From: Rhodohalobacter halophilus
GTDB lineage: Bacteria > Bacteroidota > Rhodothermia > Balneolales > Balneolaceae
Direction of reading: 5' to 3'
Length of the DNA: 41,776 nucleotides
Assembly (NCBI RefSeq): GCF_001715195.1
Contig: NZ_MDWE01000021.1
Span: 1 to 41,776, forward strand
This document shows positions 7,886 through 15,957 of this stretch, piece after piece; within the stretch, counting starts at the first letter, position 1, and each line of letters opens with the position of its first letter. The notes beneath the pieces are model-generated. The model was not told where the DNA came from, did not search any database, and saw only the letters and a program-made list of their open reading frames with translations. Position numbers and translations under genes: made by a program.

Positions 7886-8749
7886 ATGTGGATTGCCAAT
7901 TCGTACGGAAAAATAAATCTTGGACTTCACGTTCTCGAAAAGCTGCCTACCGGATTCCATCGGATTGAAACAGGGCTCTGTTTCATTGAATGGAGCGATC
8001 GGTTCGAAGTACAACCCTCTGAGGCGTACACCCTAAATCTGTCCGAGAAATCGATCCCAACGGACGATTCCAACCTGATTACAAAAGCCTACAAGCTGTT
8101 TGATCGCTACATTGGGCTAAACCGACACTACAGCTTCAACGTTATAAAAAATATTCCTGCCGGTGCCGGACTCGGCGGAGGCAGTAGTAATGCGGCGCTT
8201 ACACTTAGAATCCTGAATAAGCTGGAAGAAGCCGGGCTTTCAAAAGATGAGCTGATAGACCTGGGCAGAACCCTCGGTTCAGACGTTCCGTTTTTCATTA
8301 AAGGGAAACCGGGCATTGCTACCGGATTGGGCCACGATATCGAACCGGCCGATATTCAACCCGATGCATGGATTGTAACTGCTTACCCCAACTTTGAGAG
8401 CTCAACAGCAGAGGTGTACCAAAACTGTGTGCCAAATCCGGACCATGACTTCTCCATAAAGGGGGTTTTACTTGAAGAGGAGATCGATCAGTGGCAGTTT
8501 TTACTGGAAAACGACCTGGAAGCTCCGGTGTTTACAAAACATGAACTGGTCGGTAATATCAAAGATCAAATGCTCGAATTCGGGGCGTCGTTCGCCATGA
8601 TGAGCGGAAGCGGTTCCACGGTTTACGGTGTTTTTGAGCAAGATTTTGTTGCAATTAATGCCTATGAATCGTTTTATAAGCTTGGATTTCCCGCAAATCT
8701 AACCAGGCCAAACTTTGAGCCGGATAACGGTATTTACAGAAAAGACTAA
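7886..8749 (+). CDS. ispE: 4-diphosphocytidyl-2-C-methyl-D-erythritol kinase
   Basis: GHMP-family kinase of the MEP (non-mevalonate) isoprenoid pathway; it phosphorylates the 2-hydroxyl of CDP-methylerythritol using ATP. Visible motifs are SYGKINLGLHVLEKLPTGFH at the N-terminus (substrate lysine and the conserved GxH), the ATP loop IPAGAGLGGGSSNAA at about residues 90-105, LGSDVPFF with the catalytic Asp, and MMSGSGSTVYGVF near the C-terminus. Its 287 residues match the family. An AAGGA precedes the ATG by 8 bp. The gene sits in a run with cca and the SemiSWEET gene; glgP follows 68 bp later. Confidence 0.96.
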   Translation: MWIANSYGKINLGLHVLEKLPTGFHRIETGLCFIEWSDRFEVQPSEAYTLNLSEKSIPTDDSNLITKAYKLFDRYIGLNRHYSFNVIKNIPAGAGLGGGSSNAALTLRILNKLEEAGLSKDELIDLGRTLGSDVPFFIKGKPGIATGLGHDIEPADIQPDAWIVTAYPNFESSTAEVYQNCVPNPDHDFSIKGVLLEEEIDQWQFLLENDLEAPVFTKHELVGNIKDQMLEFGASFAMMSGSGSTVYGVFEQDFVAINAYESFYKLGFPANLTRPNFEPDNGIYRKD

Positions 8750-8817
8750 ACTATTTGGAGAGACCTGCTGACTGCTTCAGCACTCCTGTTAACGACTGAC
8801 AATTAATTTTTGACATT

Positions 8818-11277
8818 ATGGGTAAATCAAAAAAAACAGATCCGCGCGCCGGAATGGATGTGGATTCCTTCAAGGAAGATATTAAACAGCACCTTCGTTA
8901 TACATTAGCCAAAGACAAGTATAGCTCAACAGAATGGGATAATTACCGAAGCGTGGTTCTCGCGGTGATGGACCGCCTGCACGACCGTTGGCTCAACACG
9001 CAGCAGCGTTACTACTCCAATGACGAAAAGCGCGTCTATTACATTTCTATGGAGTACCTGATCGGGCGCCTTCTGGACAATATGCTTGTAAACCTGGGGA
9101 TGCAGGATGTAGCTGCAGATGCAATGAAAGAGGTTGGGCTGGATTATGATAAAGTGCGAAATGCCGAATGGGATGCGGGTCTTGGAAACGGTGGTCTTGG
9201 ACGGCTTGCAGCTTGTTTCCTGGATTCGATGGCAACATTGGGAATTCCTGCAATCGGTTACGGTATCCGGTACGACTACGGAATATTTTATCAGCAAATA
9301 GAGAACGGATACCAGATTGAGAAGCCCGACCTCTGGCTCAGATATGGAAATCCCTGGGATATTGTCCGTCCAAAAATTCAGTACAACGTACCGTTCTACG
9401 GAAACTCCCACGCTTACCATGATGACAAAGGCAATTTACGGTTCCGATGGGATAACACACACGACGTGCTGGCGGTGGCATACGACACACCAATCCCCGG
9501 CTACAAGAATGATGTGGTAAACAACCTCAGGTTATGGAAAGCATCTTCCTCATCCTCCATCGACCTGAAGAGCTTTAACCAGGGGCAGTATATCGATGCG
9601 GTACGTGATACGCAGCTTAATGAAAATATCTCACGTGTCCTCTACCCAAACGATAAAGTATTTGTGGGTCAGGAGTTGAGACTGAAGCAGGAGTTCTTCC
9701 TGGTTGCAGCGTCCGTTCGTGATATTCTGCGAAGGTTCAAGAAAGTACATGACGACTGGAGAAAACTACCGGAAAAGGTGGCCATTCAGTGCAACGATAC
9801 GCATCCAAACCTTGCCATTCCCGAACTGATGAGAATTCTTGTGGATGAAGAGGGGCTCTCGTGGGAGCTCGCCTGGGATATAACGGTGAAAACAATGGCC
9901 TATACCAACCATACGCTTCTTCCCGAAGCACTGGAAAAATGGCCTGTATCTCTGTTGAGGAACCTATTGCCTCGACACCTGCAGATTATTTACGAAATAA
10001 ATCGACGATTTCTGAATGATGTAAGTGAGAAGATCGGTGACGACAGGGGGAAAGTCAGTCGGCTCTCTATTGTAGGTGAAGGGGAAGATCCGGTTGTACA
10101 CATGGCCTCTCTCGGTATTGTTGGGTCCCACAAAGTGAACGGTGTAGCACAACTGCACAGTAACCTGATTAAGAAGACCCTCTTCAAAGATTTTTATGAG
10201 ATCTATCCGGAGAAGTTTACTAACAAAACGAACGGAATTACTCCCCGGCGATGGCTGCGACAGTCGAACCGTGAGCTGTCTGACCTGATCACTGGCGAAA
10301 TTGGAGAAGATTGGGTTACCGATTTGAGTCAGCTGAAGAAACTGGAAAAATTTGTGGACGACAAAAAGTTCATGAAGAAGTTTGCCGAAGTAAAGCAGAA
10401 CAATAAGCAGCGAATGGCAGACTACATCGAAGAGAAGCGCGGTATTAAGGTAAATACTCAATCGATGTTCGATATTCAGATTAAACGAATTCATGAGTAC
10501 AAACGCCAGTTTATGCTTGCACTCTATGCCATTACGCAGTACAATCGCATCAAAGCGAATCCCGACGGAGACTTTGTACCCCGTACAATTTTAGTTGCCG
10601 GGAAAGCCGCACCGGGTTACACGATGGCGAAGCTGTTCATCAAGCTGATGAACGACATTGGTGAGAAAATTAACAACGATCCCGATGTTGGTGACAAGCT
10701 GAAATTCATTTTCCTTGAAAACTACAGTGTAACACTGGCCGAGAAGATGATTCCATCCGCAAACCTTTCAGAACAGATTTCAACTGCAGGTTTTGAAGCA
10801 TCCGGTACCGGGAACATGAAGTTTGCCCTGAACGGAGCGCTTACTATCGGTACCCTTGATGGTGCCAATGTGGAGATTAAAGAGGAGGTAGGAGATGAAA
10901 ATATATTCATTTTTGGAAATACTGTGGATGACGTGGAGCGTCTGCGCCATGAAGGATACAACCCGTGGGATTACTACAACAGCAACGAGGAGCTGAAGAA
11001 AGCGCTGGATCAGATTAAAGATGGCTTCTTTAATGAAGATTCAGAGCTGTACCAGCCAATCATCGACTCCCTGCTGCATAAAGGAGATTACTTCCTGGTT
11101 CTGGCCGATTATGAAGCTTACATCAACAAGCAGGCAGAGGTGGATGAGCTCTATAAAAATCAGAATGAATGGAACCGGAAGGCTCTGCTAAATACGGCAC
11201 GGGTTGGAAAGTTCTCTTCAGATCGAACGATCAAGGATTATGCAGACGAGATCTGGGATGTGGAAGTGAAGAGATAA
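8818..11277 (+). CDS. glgP: Glycogen/maltodextrin phosphorylase
   Basis: 819 residues, the normal length for the GT35 family. It releases glucose 1-phosphate from alpha-1,4-glucans using phosphate and pyridoxal phosphate. Conserved blocks include YYISMEYLIGRLL, AGLGNGGLGRLAACFLDSMA, IQCNDTHPNLAIPELMR, FTNKTNGITPRRWL, IQIKRIHEYKRQFM and the PLP-lysine region EASGTGNMKFALNGALTIGT. There is no clear Shine-Dalgarno. The gene may be expressed with the upstream cca-SemiSWEET-ispE run, and it ends at a strong terminator. Glucose 1-phosphate is also the kind of substrate used by nucleotidyltransferases such as the one at 2263, but a link is only inference. Confidence 0.97.
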   Translation: MGKSKKTDPRAGMDVDSFKEDIKQHLRYTLAKDKYSSTEWDNYRSVVLAVMDRLHDRWLNTQQRYYSNDEKRVYYISMEYLIGRLLDNMLVNLGMQDVAADAMKEVGLDYDKVRNAEWDAGLGNGGLGRLAACFLDSMATLGIPAIGYGIRYDYGIFYQQIENGYQIEKPDLWLRYGNPWDIVRPKIQYNVPFYGNSHAYHDDKGNLRFRWDNTHDVLAVAYDTPIPGYKNDVVNNLRLWKASSSSSIDLKSFNQGQYIDAVRDTQLNENISRVLYPNDKVFVGQELRLKQEFFLVAASVRDILRRFKKVHDDWRKLPEKVAIQCNDTHPNLAIPELMRILVDEEGLSWELAWDITVKTMAYTNHTLLPEALEKWPVSLLRNLLPRHLQIIYEINRRFLNDVSEKIGDDRGKVSRLSIVGEGEDPVVHMASLGIVGSHKVNGVAQLHSNLIKKTLFKDFYEIYPEKFTNKTNGITPRRWLRQSNRELSDLITGEIGEDWVTDLSQLKKLEKFVDDKKFMKKFAEVKQNNKQRMADYIEEKRGIKVNTQSMFDIQIKRIHEYKRQFMLALYAITQYNRIKANPDGDFVPRTILVAGKAAPGYTMAKLFIKLMNDIGEKINNDPDVGDKLKFIFLENYSVTLAEKMIPSANLSEQISTAGFEASGTGNMKFALNGALTIGTLDGANVEIKEEVGDENIFIFGNTVDDVERLRHEGYNPWDYYNSNEELKKALDQIKDGFFNEDSELYQPIIDSLLHKGDYFLVLADYEAYINKQAEVDELYKNQNEWNRKALLNTARVGKFSSDRTIKDYADEIWDVEVKR

Positions 11278-11308
11278 TTAATCTTCCCCCTCAATTCGAA
11301 ATACATCA

Positions 11309-11337
11309 AAGCCCTTCTGATTTCAGAAGGGCTTTTT
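11309..11337 (+). terminator. Rho-independent terminator after glgP
   Basis: GCCCTTCTG (11311-11319) pairs perfectly with CAGAAGGGC (11324-11332) across a 4-nt loop, with flanking A's and a T5 run. It lies about 32 bp after the glgP stop. Confidence 0.95.
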
Positions 11338-11379
11338 GTTTGGGACAGTAAGATGTTCTCTCACTCAGTAAATTTAACC

Positions 11380-11428
11380 TCTTTTCTCGCAGAGGTTCGC
11401 AGATTAAAGCGCTGAGTTTCGCAGAGGG
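11380..11428. repeat. CGCAGAG-type intergenic repeat
   Basis: This stretch carries TCTCGCAGAGGTTCGCAG and then GAGTTTCGCAGAGG, short repeated CGCAGA units. A related arrangement occurs at 17464-17500. Both are intergenic, so this looks like a dispersed non-coding repeat family. The rest of the 11338-11536 gap shows no gene. Confidence 0.55.
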
Positions 11429-11536
11429 AATTAAGTACCCTTCCGGCCAAGAGGGCCAATGATCCTAAGTTTCACGAAGATGTTGGATGTCAAAGCCCCC
11501 GAAGGAATTCAATAAAAAATTGGCCAAGTTAATAAT

Positions 11537-11668
11537 CTACGATCCGGCAAAGAGTGGCAAGGAGCGCAGTACCACCTGATAAATTCCCCACATCAGCGGT
11601 ATACTCACAAACAGCCAGGCCAGCACAATGTAGATCACCGGTGATTTTTCGACCTCACTTTCTTTCAT
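11537..11668 (-). CDS. MFS transporter small partner protein
   Basis: 43 residues from ATG at 11666-11668: a charged start (MKESEVEKSP) and a single membrane helix VIYIVLAWLFVSIPLMWGIY. Very short proteins with the pattern V-L-A-W-x5-P-x2-W-G are regularly encoded directly after oxalate/formate-antiporter-family MFS carriers and are annotated as an MFS small subunit; their role is not established. The start lies 4 bp after the carrier's TGA, with a purine-rich GAGAAGGG upstream, which suggests translational coupling. A longer frame from 11719 would overlap the carrier and is less likely. Confidence 0.8.
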   Translation of the reverse strand: MKESEVEKSPVIYIVLAWLFVSIPLMWGIYQVVLRSLPLFAGS

Positions 11669-11672
11669 TTTG

Positions 11673-12980
11673 TCATAACCCTTCTCTCTTTTTCTCTTTA
11701 AAAAGTTGATGTTTGGCATCTACCTCTTTCACAAGATAGTTGCAAACTAAACCGATGAGAAGTAGTCCTGCCATGATATACATCGTTACTGTATAAGCCT
11801 CGGCTTTATCCACACCGGCATTGATTTGAATTTCACGGATATAGTTAACCAGTACCGGCCCCAGAATTCCTGCCGTAGACCAAGCTGTAAGCAGCCTTCC
11901 ATGAATGGCACCAACTTGATATGTTCCAAACAGATCTCTTAGGTAAGCCGGTATCGTGGCAAATCCGCCGCCGTACATGCTCATGATAATTCCGAATCCG
12001 ATCACAAATAGGATAGCCGTATCCAGCCGGCCAAGTGACGGGATAAGTGCGTACATCAGTAGTCCCAACCCAAAATAGATAGCATAAACTGTTTTACGTC
12101 CGATTTTATCAGATAGTGAAGACCAAAAGAAGCGCCCGATCAAGTTAAACAGGCTCAATAATCCTACAAATCCGGCTGCAGCCTCTGCGGTAATCACCCC
12201 CTCAAACATCTCCTGAATCATCGGGGAAGCCTGCCCTAAAACCCCGATTCCGGCTGTTACATTTACACAGAGTATGACCCACAGCAACCAAAATTGTGGC
12301 GTTTTAAGCGCTGTATCTGCATCTACATGGTTGCTGGTTATCAGTTTTCCCGGCTTTGAAGACGGAACAAAATTTTCAGGTTTCCATCCTTCCGGAGGGA
12401 TACGAACCGTTACGACTCCAAACATCAAAAGTGAAAAGTAAATCGCACCCATCACCAAAAATGTCTCCGAAACGCCAACAGAAATCGGCGACGAGAAATA
12501 GTCGAGCAAGGCTACAGCAAGAGGTGACCCAATCATAGCACCGCCTCCAAATCCCATAATTGCCATGCCCGTGGCCATTCCCGGACGATCGGGAAACCAC
12601 TTAATCAAAGTTGAAACCGGAGATATGTATCCGATCCCAAGACCGATTCCACCCAGTACTCCATACCCGAGGTAGACAATCCAGATTTGATGCAGATGCA
12701 CACCCAACGCTGAAACAAAAAACCCACCGCTGAAGCAGAGGGCTGCAACAAACATCGCTTTTCGAGGGCCAACACGCTCGAGCCACTTCCCAAACACGGC
12801 AGCCGAGAGCCCCAGAAAAACGATCGCAATAGAAAAGATCCAGCCGATGGTTGTGAGTTTCCAATCGGCTGGAGCAGATACCGTTACCCCGATAATTTGT
12901 GATAACGGCAGGTTAAATACACTAAACGCATAAACCTGCCCGATAGATAAATGGATAGCCAGTGCTGCCGGGGGGATCAA
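11673..12980 (-). CDS. OFA-family MFS transporter, N-terminus interrupted by TGA
   Basis: A twelve-helix major facilitator of the oxalate:formate antiporter family, probably moving a small carboxylate. Family features are PPAALAIHLSIGQVYAFSVF in TM1 and LGGIGLGIGYISPVSTLIKW followed by FPDRPGMATGMAIMGFGGGA. The frame given here starts at a TTG immediately preceded by an in-frame TGA (12981-12983). Beyond that TGA the frame continues upstream for 18 codons, from TTG at 13035-13037, encoding LHSFLDREKTVAKPGFSR, which is the usual family N-terminus; the TGA replaces the conserved Trp of the FxRWLxPPAA motif. So the gene is either damaged, read through, or re-initiated at the adjacent TTG with TM1 almost intact. 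Its TGA stop abuts the small partner gene. Confidence 0.88.
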   Translation of the reverse strand: MIPPAALAIHLSIGQVYAFSVFNLPLSQIIGVTVSAPADWKLTTIGWIFSIAIVFLGLSAAVFGKWLERVGPRKAMFVAALCFSGGFFVSALGVHLHQIWIVYLGYGVLGGIGLGIGYISPVSTLIKWFPDRPGMATGMAIMGFGGGAMIGSPLAVALLDYFSSPISVGVSETFLVMGAIYFSLLMFGVVTVRIPPEGWKPENFVPSSKPGKLITSNHVDADTALKTPQFWLLWVILCVNVTAGIGVLGQASPMIQEMFEGVITAEAAAGFVGLLSLFNLIGRFFWSSLSDKIGRKTVYAIYFGLGLLMYALIPSLGRLDTAILFVIGFGIIMSMYGGGFATIPAYLRDLFGTYQVGAIHGRLLTAWSTAGILGPVLVNYIREIQINAGVDKAEAYTVTMYIMAGLLLIGLVCNYLVKEVDAKHQLFKEKKREGL

Positions 12981-13238
12981 TCAGCGGCTAAAACCGGGCT
13001 TTGCGACTGTTTTTTCACGATCTAAAAAGGAGTGCAATGGAATGATATTTATGCTTAATCTTTTATCCCGTAACCGTTGCGTCTATTCGTACTCTGATGA
13101 ATATTTTCAATATAAAGAAATCAAATGAATCTTATACCGGTTAGTCCATACCATCAACAAAGATTGCTTCTCTATTCGATGGCTATTTTCATATTTTAAG
13201 AACTTAAAATTTAACTTTATACAGATAAGTCCGCGACT

Positions 13239-14186
13239 ATGGAAGACGGCAATTTTTTTGAGCAATCCTATTCAGAGATCATCAGCTCTGCTCACGACCT
13301 TCTTACCACCACCCTTTTTCAGCTTCAGGAGACTCAGGTAAGTCTTCTGACATTAATCATTTTTCTCCTCTTTCTGATCGCATTTGGGTTTGCCAGTAAA
13401 GTGATCAAAAAGATGCTGCTCAATCGGGTTCTAACACGATTTGAGATTGAGTCCGGCTTACGCTATACACTTGCCAGGGTGTCTCAATACATCATTGTTA
13501 CCATTGGGGTGCTGGTTTCTTTTCAGTTCATTGGAATTGACCTGAGCAGCCTGGCCGTAATTTTCGGTTTTCTCTCAGTCGGTATCGGTTTTGGCCTGCA
13601 GAATATCACCTCAAATTTCATTTCGGGATTGATCGTTCTTTTTGAACGGCCTATCAGTGTTGGAGACCGGGTCGTTGTTGCAGGTATTGAAGGCGATGTG
13701 CTGGAGATCAACATCCGGGCTACAAAAATCCGCACGCTCAACAAAGTGTCAATTATCGTACCTAATTCAGAGTTTGTATCCAGTAATGTGATCAACTATT
13801 CGCACGGTGACCCTGAGTACCGGCTTGATGTAGATGTGGGTGTGGGTTACGGGTCCGACTTGGATGCTGTTCTGAAGGCATTGAGAGAAGTGGCTGATGA
13901 AAATAAAAACGTGCTTAAAAACCCTGAGCCTCAAGTTCATCTCGTCTCATTTGGCGACTCTGCATGGGAGATGCAGCTGCGGGTATGGATACCTGATGTA
14001 AAACGCTATCCAATTGTAAGAAATGAGATCAATCAGGCGATTGTGAAGAAATTTCGGGAACACGATATCGAAATTCCATTTCCTCAGCGCGATCTTCATA
14101 TGCGCTCTTCTGTTGATTTGCCAGTCCGTCAGCAAAAAATGGAGCCATCACAAGAGAATCAATCCGAAGAAGAGAAAAGCCAGTAA
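13239..14186 (+). CDS. MscS-family mechanosensitive channel
   Basis: 315 residues with an N-terminal hydrophilic piece, membrane helices at about 28-57 and 70-115, and the pore helix region VIFGFLSVGIGFGLQNITSN with its Gly/Ala-type packing. The beta domain begins with GLIVLFERPISVGDRVVVAG and continues through TKIRTLNKVSIIVPNSEF, both diagnostic of MscS. The C-terminal alpha/beta domain ends in IEIPFPQRDLHMRS and a short Gln/Glu-rich tail. It opens under membrane tension to release solutes in hypo-osmotic shock. The gene is convergent with the response regulator, leaving only 9 bp between the stops and no clear terminator. Confidence 0.95.
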   Translation: MEDGNFFEQSYSEIISSAHDLLTTTLFQLQETQVSLLTLIIFLLFLIAFGFASKVIKKMLLNRVLTRFEIESGLRYTLARVSQYIIVTIGVLVSFQFIGIDLSSLAVIFGFLSVGIGFGLQNITSNFISGLIVLFERPISVGDRVVVAGIEGDVLEINIRATKIRTLNKVSIIVPNSEFVSSNVINYSHGDPEYRLDVDVGVGYGSDLDAVLKALREVADENKNVLKNPEPQVHLVSFGDSAWEMQLRVWIPDVKRYPIVRNEINQAIVKKFREHDIEIPFPQRDLHMRSSVDLPVRQQKMEPSQENQSEEEKSQ

Positions 14187-14195
14187 CGGAAAGGT

Positions 14196-15125
14196 TCAAA
14201 TTTTCTGGTACATTCTCCACAAAATTGTACCGGCTTGAACATAGAGACTTGTTATCAGTTTAAACTCTTTGGTTGAAAAGAGTTTATTTCGTTTAAGCAC
14301 AATGTATGCAAATAGATCTGTGCCCGGTGGAATTTTTCGGCCGGCTTTCAAAAACTGCTTGTCGGTTAACTTGTAGAGCGGAATTCCAATTTCGGCAGGC
14401 AGATTCAGCTTTTTAGAATCCTCTTTGAAAATTCCCTTGTCGTCATCACCAAATGCGTGATTGCACACATAGGGTTTCTTCTCTTTCAAAAACGTTTTAT
14501 AAGTCGGTTCAGGAAGCAGATCATCTGGTCCATACTGGTGTAACTCCTTTACTCCCATGGCGTGAACCATCCTCGGGTCGCCCTGATGAATTGTCCAGAA
14601 ATAGATATGATCGATATCAAAAATATTCAGAGACATCTCACTTAACCTTCTCGCTACCTGGAAGAAGTCTCCCATGTGCACCTCGTCCATCAGCCGCTTT
14701 ACAAACTCTTTTTTGTTGAACTGAAGGTGAGCCGGCAGCTCCATCTCTATGGTTGTAACCAGTTTGGCCTGAACCAGCTCCAGAATCTGATCCCTTTCCG
14801 TTTTAAACTGCTCTTTCCTGATAAAATCGGCCGCTCCAAGATTCAGTGCTGCTTTCTCTTTTTCGACCGTTGGCTGCCCGGTCATTATCAAAACGGGAAT
14901 GTTTCTTTTCTCAGAATCTGCCATCATCGACTCCAGAAACTCCAGTCCGTCTACTCCCGGCATGTGAATATCAGAGAGTATAAGATTCACTTTCTCTTCG
15001 GCAAGTATATTTACCGCCTCCTGAGTGTCAAATGCCTGGAGAATTTGATAATCATCACCCAGCAGGTTTTTTACTACCAGATGAGTCATTTTATCGTCGT
15101 CAATAACTAAAACTCTGTATTTCAT
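14196..15125 (-). CDS. Response regulator with uncharacterised, GAF-like C-terminal domain
   Basis: Residues 1-120 are a receiver domain: MKYRVLVIDDDKM (acidic pocket), LILSDIHMPGVDGLEFLE with the phospho-acceptor Asp, VLIMTG (Thr) and DFIRKEQF (Lys). The remaining roughly 190 residues have no DNA-binding, HD, GGDEF or kinase motif. The pattern FDIDHIYFWTIHQGDPRMV through PAEIGIPLYKLTD and LITSLYVQAGTILWRM resembles a GAF-type sensor fold, which is inference. No histidine kinase gene is adjacent, so it is an orphan regulator in this window. It ends in TGA. Confidence 0.83.
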   Translation of the reverse strand: MKYRVLVIDDDKMTHLVVKNLLGDDYQILQAFDTQEAVNILAEEKVNLILSDIHMPGVDGLEFLESMMADSEKRNIPVLIMTGQPTVEKEKAALNLGAADFIRKEQFKTERDQILELVQAKLVTTIEMELPAHLQFNKKEFVKRLMDEVHMGDFFQVARRLSEMSLNIFDIDHIYFWTIHQGDPRMVHAMGVKELHQYGPDDLLPEPTYKTFLKEKKPYVCNHAFGDDDKGIFKEDSKKLNLPAEIGIPLYKLTDKQFLKAGRKIPPGTDLFAYIVLKRNKLFSTKEFKLITSLYVQAGTILWRMYQKI

Positions 15126-15236
15126 CCTTAAACCTTACAAGAAGTAGACATTGAATCTGCTAATACCCGATCACTTTGAAAACCACTACGAACTCAACCC
15201 CATTGAGTTTATCAAAGATAAAAAATAGTAAGCATA

Positions 15237-15845
15237 TTAATTATGTCCCCATGGAGCCGGCGGCAACGTCTCAAGAGGTTGACTCAAATCAAAATCTACC
15301 CGCCACGACCACTCCTCGCCGCGAATGGTTCCGTAGGTATATCGCTCTCCGGGCACAATCTCTATCCTCCATCCCCGAAAAATCCCGGTCTCTTCTGTTC
15401 TTTCCACAGACTGAAACTCCTGCCGAACAGCCGTTCCCTCTCCAACAGTGAAACCGCCATACATTGTCACTTCATCTTCACTTCCGTCACGTTTTCTGTG
15501 ATCGTGACGAAGCTCAAGACCTTCATCATGTTTGGTGAAAATCCAGGTCCGGGAGCGATCCCAATCCTCATCCGCTTCCAGCTCAATATGAAACGGCACT
15601 TTGAGCTGCTCGTCATCACACTCTCGAAAATGGACGATCAGCAGTTCCGTACCGGTCAGCATCTCATCACCTTCCGGTTCCAGGGTTAAACTACCCGGAT
15701 ATGCATTTCCGCACTGTTCTGCGAGGGCGTCATAAAACTCCTCAAACGGTTTAGAATCATATGCAGTTTCCTCAGGTTCGGATTCGGATTGACTGCAGGC
15801 GGCAAGCAATGAAAAACATATCAATGACAGAGTAAGTATTTTCAT
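15237..15845 (-). CDS. Lipoprotein of unknown function
   Basis: 202 residues. The start MKILTLSLICFSLLAACSQS is a lipoprotein signal with Cys17, followed by a Ser/Glu-rich spacer. The mature domain is acidic and contains an early Cys (AEQCGNAYPG) and a second Cys (HFRECDDEQL) that could form a disulfide. Aromatic-rich strands follow (DWDRSRTWIFT, TIRGEEWSWRVDFDL), and the protein ends PPAPWGHN. I do not recognise a named family. It stands alone between the response regulator and the decarboxylase, with about 110 bp on each side and no obvious operon partner. Confidence 0.8.
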   Translation of the reverse strand: MKILTLSLICFSLLAACSQSESEPEETAYDSKPFEEFYDALAEQCGNAYPGSLTLEPEGDEMLTGTELLIVHFRECDDEQLKVPFHIELEADEDWDRSRTWIFTKHDEGLELRHDHRKRDGSEDEVTMYGGFTVGEGTAVRQEFQSVERTEETGIFRGWRIEIVPGERYTYGTIRGEEWSWRVDFDLSQPLETLPPAPWGHN

Positions 15846-15957
15846 GAAAATGAATTTGATTTAAAGTAATCCCGGCCCGAATATATAGATTATTTCCCGA
15901 ATGCCCGATATTTGAGACGTTCGCGAATCGACTAAATCGGATTGAAAACGCATCCCT

